Below, piece after piece: positions 58,832-64,000 of a stretch of DNA of 64,000 bases. The position numbers were made by a program, and so were the translations under genes. Numbering within the stretch: the first letter of the stretch is position 1; each line of letters begins with the position of its first letter. Source of the DNA: Altibacter lentus (GTDB lineage Bacteria > Bacteroidota > Bacteroidia > Flavobacteriales > Flavobacteriaceae); NCBI RefSeq assembly GCF_000746845.1, contig NZ_KN050846.1:2000963-2064962 (forward strand). The letters are read 5' to 3'. The notes under the pieces are model-generated. The model had not been told where the DNA came from. It saw only the letters and a program-made list of their open reading frames with translations, and searched no databases.

Positions 58832-60520
58832 TTAGATTCCTTTCGGGATGGCTTCGATCAATCTCTTGGTATAGGCATGGGTAGGATTGGCATAGATCTC
58901 GTCGGCATCACCCACTTCTACAATGGCGCCTTCTTTCATCACCACTAGTTGATCTGCCATATATTTAACTACCGCAAGATCATGGGAGATAAAGATATAA
59001 GTGAATCCAAAATCATCTTTTAGCTCATTTAGTAGATTCAACACCTGTGCTTGTACCGAAATATCCAAAGCCGAGACCGATTCGTCACAAATAACCAGTT
59101 TTGGCTCCATGGCAATGGTACGGGCAATTCCTACCCGTTGTCGCTGCCCACCGGAAAGTTCATGCGCATATCGGTAATAGTACGACTCGTCCAGTCCCAC
59201 ACGTTCCAACAAATTGAGGGCCCTCTTTTTTCGGTCCCTTTTGTCGCGACCAATACGGTGTACCTTCATAGGCTCTATTAATGCTTCTCCAATAAGTATT
59301 CGGGGGTTCAAGGAAGAATAGGGGTCTTGAAAGATAAGCTGAAGCTCTTTTCGCAGCCTCCTAATATCTGTATTTGAAAGTTCTAAAAGAGATTTCCCGC
59401 GATATAGTATTTTTCCCGCTGTAGCCTTGTCCAATTGTAAAATGGCTTTTCCTAAAGTAGATTTTCCACAACCCGATTCGCCCACCAGTCCTAAGGTTTC
59501 TCCTTCAAAGACCTTAAAGCTCACCCCATCCACGGCCTTTACAATTCTTTTTTTCTGAAATAGCCCCGTATTGCTATAGTAAACCTTCTCTAAATTATGG
59601 ATCTCTAAGAGAGGTTCTTTGGTATAGAGCTCCTTATGTCGCATAGCGCGTTGCTGCGGCGTTATTTCGGAAGGCACAAATGTTTTATTCGCCAATGAGG
59701 CAATGGTGGGAAGTTTTGCCAAGCGTTTGTTTAGTGTAGGTCGCGAGGCCAGTAATGCTTTGGTATAAGAATTTTGAGGACTTTTAAAAATTTGCGTTAC
59801 ACTTCCTTTTTCTACAACCTCACCTTGGTACATGACAACCACTTTGTCTGCGATCTCCGACACAAGACTAAGATCATGAGAGATAAAAAGGAGGCTCATA
59901 TTGGTCTCTTTCTGAAGCGATTTTAACAATAATAATATCTCTTTTTGTACGGTGACGTCCAAAGCGGTCGTTGGCTCGTCGGCAATCAATAATTTCGGTT
60001 TGCAGGCAATAGCCATGGCGATCATGACGCGTTGCATTTGCCCCCCGCTAATTTGATGCGGATAACTGCTGAAAATCTCTCGAGGTCGTGGAAGTTTTAC
60101 TTTCTCGAATAGAGAAATGGTCTCTTTTTTTGCTTCGGAAAAGCTCAACTTCTCATGCTGCCGAAGGATCTCTGAAACTTGAAACCCACAGGTGAGCGAA
60201 GGATTTAACGCACTCATGGGTTCCTGAAAGATCATGGCGATCTCCTTACCCCTTAATTTACGCAGCGCTTTAGCATCTTGTTTCAACAGATCTTTTCCGT
60301 TGAAGATTATTTCGCCGGTACATTGTGCGGTTTTTTTGGGAAGGAGCCCCATCACGGCCATAGAAGTAACCGATTTACCCGACCCCGATTCGCCTACAAT
60401 TCCAACGATCTCATTTTCAGAAACATCAAAAGAAATGTTATGAATAACAGTCACTTTGGACTTTTTAGGGCCAAAGGAAACAGACAGGTCCCGTACTGCT
60501 AATAGTGGATTTTGCAACAT
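58832..60520 (-). CDS. Peptide-type ABC transporter, two fused ATPase domains (DppD-DppF/YejF-like)
   Basis: 562 residues from ATG 60520 (MLQNPLLAVRDLSVSFGPKK); a promoter box just upstream supports this start over the in-frame start at 60583. Domain 1: Walker A GESGSGKSV (about 43-51), signature SGGQMQRVMIAMAI, Walker B KLLIADEPTTALD. Domain 2 (from about residue 310): GESGCGKSTLGKAI, SGGQRQRVGIARTI, KLVICDESVSALD. All ATPase motifs are intact in both halves. Such fusions power oligopeptide or microcin uptake, but no permease or binding-protein gene is nearby in the window, so the substrate is unknown. Confidence 0.94.
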   Translation of the reverse strand: MLQNPLLAVRDLSVSFGPKKSKVTVIHNISFDVSENEIVGIVGESGSGKSVTSMAVMGLLPKKTAQCTGEIIFNGKDLLKQDAKALRKLRGKEIAMIFQEPMSALNPSLTCGFQVSEILRQHEKLSFSEAKKETISLFEKVKLPRPREIFSSYPHQISGGQMQRVMIAMAIACKPKLLIADEPTTALDVTVQKEILLLLKSLQKETNMSLLFISHDLSLVSEIADKVVVMYQGEVVEKGSVTQIFKSPQNSYTKALLASRPTLNKRLAKLPTIASLANKTFVPSEITPQQRAMRHKELYTKEPLLEIHNLEKVYYSNTGLFQKKRIVKAVDGVSFKVFEGETLGLVGESGCGKSTLGKAILQLDKATAGKILYRGKSLLELSNTDIRRLRKELQLIFQDPYSSLNPRILIGEALIEPMKVHRIGRDKRDRKKRALNLLERVGLDESYYYRYAHELSGGQRQRVGIARTIAMEPKLVICDESVSALDISVQAQVLNLLNELKDDFGFTYIFISHDLAVVKYMADQLVVMKEGAIVEVGDADEIYANPTHAYTKRLIEAIPKGI

Positions 60521-60525
60521 TGAAC

Positions 60526-60533
60526 CAAAGATA
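60526..60533 (-). promoter_or_regulatory. -7 promoter element of the ABC gene
   Basis: Reads TATCTTTG on the - strand, ending 5 bases before the ATG at 60520. It implies a leaderless mRNA and fixes the likely start. Confidence 0.5.
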
Positions 60534-60808
60534 GGATTTTTATGGTCACACTTTAAAATTTTGAAGTATCCCACTAAAACCATAGGGTTTTACATGCTAA
60601 ATAGTTCATTGTTAATAAATTCTTAATGTAGTTTGTCGAAAAGATTTTTAATTTCGTAATTAAATTCCTTTTTTCGTACGGATTTATTTATAAATACTCC
60701 CTATCCTTAGCAATTAGAAAGCATAGTGTCAAAAATATTGCTTTTTATTCGACTTTAATTTCTGTAAATAGATCACGAACATGTTTAATTTAAAACAAAC
60801 CTAACATT
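60534..60808. other. AT-rich intergenic region
   Basis: 275 bases between divergent genes. It has no open frame worth reporting, no terminator-like hairpin and no full TTG/TAnnTTTG pair toward the protease gene. It presumably holds the promoter of the protease at 60809, which I could not pinpoint. Confidence 0.5.
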
Positions 60809-63800
60809 ATGAGAACAAAACTTCTTTTTCCGAAGCAATTTCTAGTCGCTTCGGCACTCTTAACGTGTGGGATGCTATTTGCCCAAACACCTACAGAGCG
60901 AGCAAAGATCACCAGCAGATACGATGCTCAGGCATTGGATCAACTGGAAAACACACTACGCTCCAAAGCAACTTTACAAAAGCAGGAGGCAGTCACCATC
61001 GCCCAACAGCGCAACTTACAACAGCGTATGGTCCTTCCGGACGGGGGCATTGCAGAACTTCAGTACATCGCTCCGGACGGGAGTCCTATCTATTACCGTA
61101 CATTCAACGTGAATGCTGCGATCTCCACCAGGGCGAATTATTTAAATAGTGGCGGCGGACTAGGTCTTTCGCTTGACGGCCAAAGCATGATCTGTTATGT
61201 ATGGGACGGAGGTCACGCACGCGTTTCCCACCAGGAATATGATGGCCCCGGCGGGACCAACCGTGTTACTGTAGAAGATGCTGCTTCCGAAGGAGGTACG
61301 CAACTCAATTACCATGCGGCACACGTAACCGGAACCATTACAGCTTCGGGGGTACAAGCGAATGCCAAAGGAATGGCACCGCATTCACGTGTACGCGGGT
61401 ACATGTGGAATGACGATAAAGCAGAAGCAACCGCTGCCGCGGCAGCAGGGATGTTACTATCCAACCACAGTTACGGGTATCGCTCAGATCTGGTTCCCGA
61501 CTATTATTTTGGAGCTTATATCACCGAATCTCGCGATTGGGATGAGATCATGTATAACGCACCTTATTACCTTATGGTAGTGGCAGGCGGGAACGACGGG
61601 AACAACAACAGTTACAACGGCGCCCCACTGGATGGTAATTCGGCATATGATAAACTTACAGGTCATTCCACTTCCAAGAATAATCTGGTAGTGGCAAACG
61701 GTCAGGATGCCAATATCGATGGTAGTGGTAATTTAGTAAGTGTGACCATTAGCAGCTCCAGTAGTGAAGGTCCCACCGACGATTACCGTATTAAACCGGA
61801 TATTACCGGAAACGGTACTTCAGTAACCTCAACCTACGATTCGAGCAATTCGGCCTACGGAACCATCTCTGGAACATCCATGGCTTCCCCCAACGTAGCA
61901 GGAACACTTTTGCTATTACAACAACACGCAAATAATACCTTCGGAAATTATATGAGGGCAGCGACCTTAAAAGGGCTTGCACTACATACGGCAGATGATG
62001 CAGGACCTACGGGCCCTGATGCTGTTTACGGATGGGGACTTTTGAACGCCAAGCGCGCAGCCGAAGCGATCACCGCCGAAGGGGTAAATTCTAAAATCGA
62101 AGAATTGACGTTAACTGCAGGACAAACGTATACTATTAACGTAGACTCAGACGGCGTTAATGCCTTGATGGCTTCCATCTCCTGGACCGATCCTGCCGGA
62201 ACAGCCACCACACAAACCAATTCCAACACTCCTCGTTTGGTAAACGACCTTGATATACGTGTCTCTAAGGGCGGTACCACCTACTTTCCATATCGTTTAA
62301 CCGGCGTTACTACGAATGGACTGGGGGATAACAACGTGGATCCTTTTGAACGAATTTCGGTGGCGAATGCTTCGGGAACTTATACCATTACGATCACTCA
62401 CAAAGGATCCCTTAGCGGAGGAAGCCAGAATTACAGTTTGATCGTTACCGGTATCATTGACAGTGGCGCTGTGTGTACCGCAACGACTCCGGGCAATGTG
62501 AATGTAAGCGGAATTGGATCGAACTCGGCCATAATTAGTTATGACGCAGTATCGGCTGCAACATACGATGTGCGATACAGAGTAACAGGAACAAGTCCTT
62601 GGACTGTTGTTGCTTCAGCGTCAACCTCCACTACTTTGAACGGATTGAATCCCGAGACCTCTTACGAAGCACAAGTACGAAGCAAATGTAACGACGGAAC
62701 GACCTCTTCATATTCGGCTTCTGTAAACTTTACCACCACTCAGGTACAGCTTAACTATTGTGCCTCACAAGGGAACAATGTCAATGACGAATATATTAGC
62801 CGTGTACAACTGGGAACTATTAATAATAGCAGTGGTTCGGGGAACGGATATTCAGATTTCACAAATATAAGTACGAACCTTACGAAATCGGATAATGTTA
62901 CGATTACTGTGACACCTACCTGGACGGGGACTGTATATGCTGAAGGCTATGCCGTTTGGATAGACTACAATCAGGATGGTGATTTCGGGGATTCCGGAGA
63001 ACAAGTATGGAGCCTGGCCGCAACTACAAGTACACCTGTGAGCGGAAGTTTTACAATTCCTGCTTCTGCTGCAGATGGAAATACTAGGATGCGTGTTTCA
63101 ATGAAATACAACGGGATTCCAACTTCGTGCGAAACTTTTACCTATGGTGAAGTTGAGGACTATACTGTGAACATTTTGGGTGCGACACCGGATACGCAAG
63201 CACCGTCTAATCCTACAGGACTATCAGCTTCGGGTGTAACCGAAACGACCGTGAACCTATCTTGGAATGCATCTACAGATAATGTGGGAGTGACCGGCTA
63301 CGACGTGTATCAAGGATCAACGAACTTGGGAACAGTGACCGGAACCTCGACTCAAATAACGGGTCTCACAGCTGCTACAGCGTATTCGTTCCGTGTGCGT
63401 GCACGCGATGCCGCCGGGAATGTTTCGGGTTATAGCAATACCGTAAATGTAACCACAAATACGCCGCCGGACACCCAGGCGCCTTCGGCTCCAACAAGTT
63501 TGTCGGCTTCTAATATTACAGATACAACTGTAGATCTGTCCTGGAATGCATCCACAGATAATGTGGGAGTGACCGGATACGACGTGTATCAAGGAGCTAC
63601 GAATATTGGTTCTGTTACCGGGACATCAGCTCAGGTTACCGGCTTATTGGCAGGAACGGCATACTCTTTCAGCGTACGGGCTAAAGACGCTGCAGGGAAC
63701 ATTTCCGCAGCAAGCAATACGGTAAATATTACCACCACAGGTGGAAGTACAGGAGGTTGTAGCGGCGGTATAACCGGCTTCCCTTATACTGAAAGTTTTG

Positions 63801-64000
63801 AAAGCGGACTGGGTGCATGGACGCAATCTACAGCCGATGATATCAATTGGACACGTGATTCCGGAGGAACGCCTTCCAGTAATACAGGTCCTTCAAACGG
63901 TGCAGCCGGGGCTTGGTATATGTATGTTGAAGCTTCGTCCCCAAATTACCCAAATAAACGTGCGATCTTGAACTCTCCATGTTATGACCTAAGCGGTGAA
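60809..64000 (+). CDS. Secreted S8 serine protease with FnIII, GEVED and MAM-like domains, 3' end outside window
   Basis: Open for 1064 codons from ATG 60809 to the window end without a stop. Signal peptide about 1-25 (FLVASALLTCGMLFAQ). Subtilisin-like domain with Asp133 (YVWDGGHARVS), His172 (YHAAHVTGT), Asn262 (GGNDG) and Ser357 (SGTSMASPNVAG). Then a P-domain-like beta region (about 400-550), one fibronectin type III domain (about 555-645), a GEVED-type domain (about 650-790, ending YGEVEDYTVNI), two near-identical FnIII domains (about 792-977) and the start of a MAM-like domain (GFPYTESFESGLGAW onward). The arrangement is typical of T9SS-exported flavobacterial proteases; the expected C-terminal sorting signal would lie beyond 64000. 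Confidence 0.93.
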   Translation, partial: MRTKLLFPKQFLVASALLTCGMLFAQTPTERAKITSRYDAQALDQLENTLRSKATLQKQEAVTIAQQRNLQQRMVLPDGGIAELQYIAPDGSPIYYRTFNVNAAISTRANYLNSGGGLGLSLDGQSMICYVWDGGHARVSHQEYDGPGGTNRVTVEDAASEGGTQLNYHAAHVTGTITASGVQANAKGMAPHSRVRGYMWNDDKAEATAAAAAGMLLSNHSYGYRSDLVPDYYFGAYITESRDWDEIMYNAPYYLMVVAGGNDGNNNSYNGAPLDGNSAYDKLTGHSTSKNNLVVANGQDANIDGSGNLVSVTISSSSSEGPTDDYRIKPDITGNGTSVTSTYDSSNSAYGTISGTSMASPNVAGTLLLLQQHANNTFGNYMRAATLKGLALHTADDAGPTGPDAVYGWGLLNAKRAAEAITAEGVNSKIEELTLTAGQTYTINVDSDGVNALMASISWTDPAGTATTQTNSNTPRLVNDLDIRVSKGGTTYFPYRLTGVTTNGLGDNNVDPFERISVANASGTYTITITHKGSLSGGSQNYSLIVTGIIDSGAVCTATTPGNVNVSGIGSNSAIISYDAVSAATYDVRYRVTGTSPWTVVASASTSTTLNGLNPETSYEAQVRSKCNDGTTSSYSASVNFTTTQVQLNYCASQGNNVNDEYISRVQLGTINNSSGSGNGYSDFTNISTNLTKSDNVTITVTPTWTGTVYAEGYAVWIDYNQDGDFGDSGEQVWSLAATTSTPVSGSFTIPASAADGNTRMRVSMKYNGIPTSCETFTYGEVEDYTVNILGATPDTQAPSNPTGLSASGVTETTVNLSWNASTDNVGVTGYDVYQGSTNLGTVTGTSTQITGLTAATAYSFRVRARDAAGNVSGYSNTVNVTTNTPPDTQAPSAPTSLSASNITDTTVDLSWNASTDNVGVTGYDVYQGATNIGSVTGTSAQVTGLLAGTAYSFSVRAKDAAGNISAASNTVNITTTGGSTGGCSGGITGFPYTESFESGLGAWTQSTADDINWTRDSGGTPSSNTGPSNGAAGAWYMYVEASSPNYPNKRAILNSPCYDLSGE
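63182..63739 (+). repeat. Two tandem 279-bp FnIII-coding repeats
   Basis: Copy 1 is 63182-63460 and copy 2 is 63461-63739, each 93 codons. Shared blocks include GCATC(T/C)ACAGATAATG and GTGGGAGTGACCGG. The proteins share NASTDNVGVTGYDVYQG and differ at scattered positions, which suggests a fairly recent duplication kept in frame. Confidence 0.85.

Noticed and set aside
60521-60583. Longer start for the fused ABC protein
   Set aside because: The additional residues are not transporter-like and a -7 box lies inside that stretch.

Overview
The window is chromosomal DNA from a member of the Flavobacteriaceae (Bacteroidota), most likely marine. The evidence is the gliding and type IX secretion genes (a SprE/PorW-type lipoprotein and gldH), two large S8 proteases of the T9SS-cargo type (one with a clear C-terminal sorting domain), short Bacteroidota lipoboxes, promoters of the form TTG-N19..22-TAnnTTTG, an ATP synthase operon lacking atpD and atpC, and many TTG/GTG starts without a Shine-Dalgarno sequence. 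No rRNA, tRNA, CRISPR array, insertion sequence or prophage was seen.

Region 1 (1-19048) is a surface-polysaccharide locus. A + strand run of tightly packed or overlapping genes encodes an MBOAT O-acyltransferase (cut by the window start), an AlgJ/SGNH-like partner, a Wzx flippase, a kinase-like/methyltransferase fusion, a small lipoprotein, three polytopic proteins of the Wzy/O-antigen-ligase class, two glycosyltransferases (GT4, WecG/TagA type), UDP-glucose dehydrogenase, UDP-xylose synthase and an initiating polyprenyl-phosphate sugar transferase. A convergent - strand operon (PaaK/CapK-like ligase, wecB, GT4) completes it. The enzymes point to a Wzx/Wzy-type polymer containing GlcA and/or xylose and possibly ManNAc, with O-acyl and methyl decorations.

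Region 2 (19186-24621) holds purD, two small conserved membrane proteins, a DUF4254 protein with a GT9 heptosyltransferase-like enzyme, and a PaaE-like flavin/2Fe-2S reductase. Region 3 (24844-33759) runs from the T9SS lipoprotein SprE through a bactofilin into atpZ-(AtpI-like)-atpBEFHAG, with stem-loops between atpE and atpF and between atpA and atpG.

Region 4 (33806-40835) is an envelope cluster: lipoprotein, second flippase, dut, sugar nucleotidyltransferase, TPR protein, DUF4292 lipoprotein (LolB-like by inference) and an EnvC-like degenerate LytM protein. Region 5 (40856-52780) contains a T9SS-secreted subtilisin-like protease, a thioesterase, an HU-CCDC81/SPOR protein, dprA, trpS, a PlsC-like acyltransferase, an ECF sigma factor with a partner that appears to combine an inner-membrane anti-sigma-like segment and an outer-membrane beta-barrel, recA and trhO.

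Region 6 (52806-64000) contains an overlapping PSP1-gldH-PBP1A operon, a two-subunit 3-oxoacid CoA-transferase, an orphan small transcription unit, a fused two-ATPase peptide ABC protein, and a second S8 protease with fibronectin type III repeats that runs off the window end.

The most interesting candidates are the kinase-like/methyltransferase fusion in the polysaccharide locus, which recalls chain-capping enzymes such as WbdD; the sigma factor/trans-envelope barrel pair; the paired hairpins between atpE and atpF; and the unexplained small transcription unit at 58556-58826.
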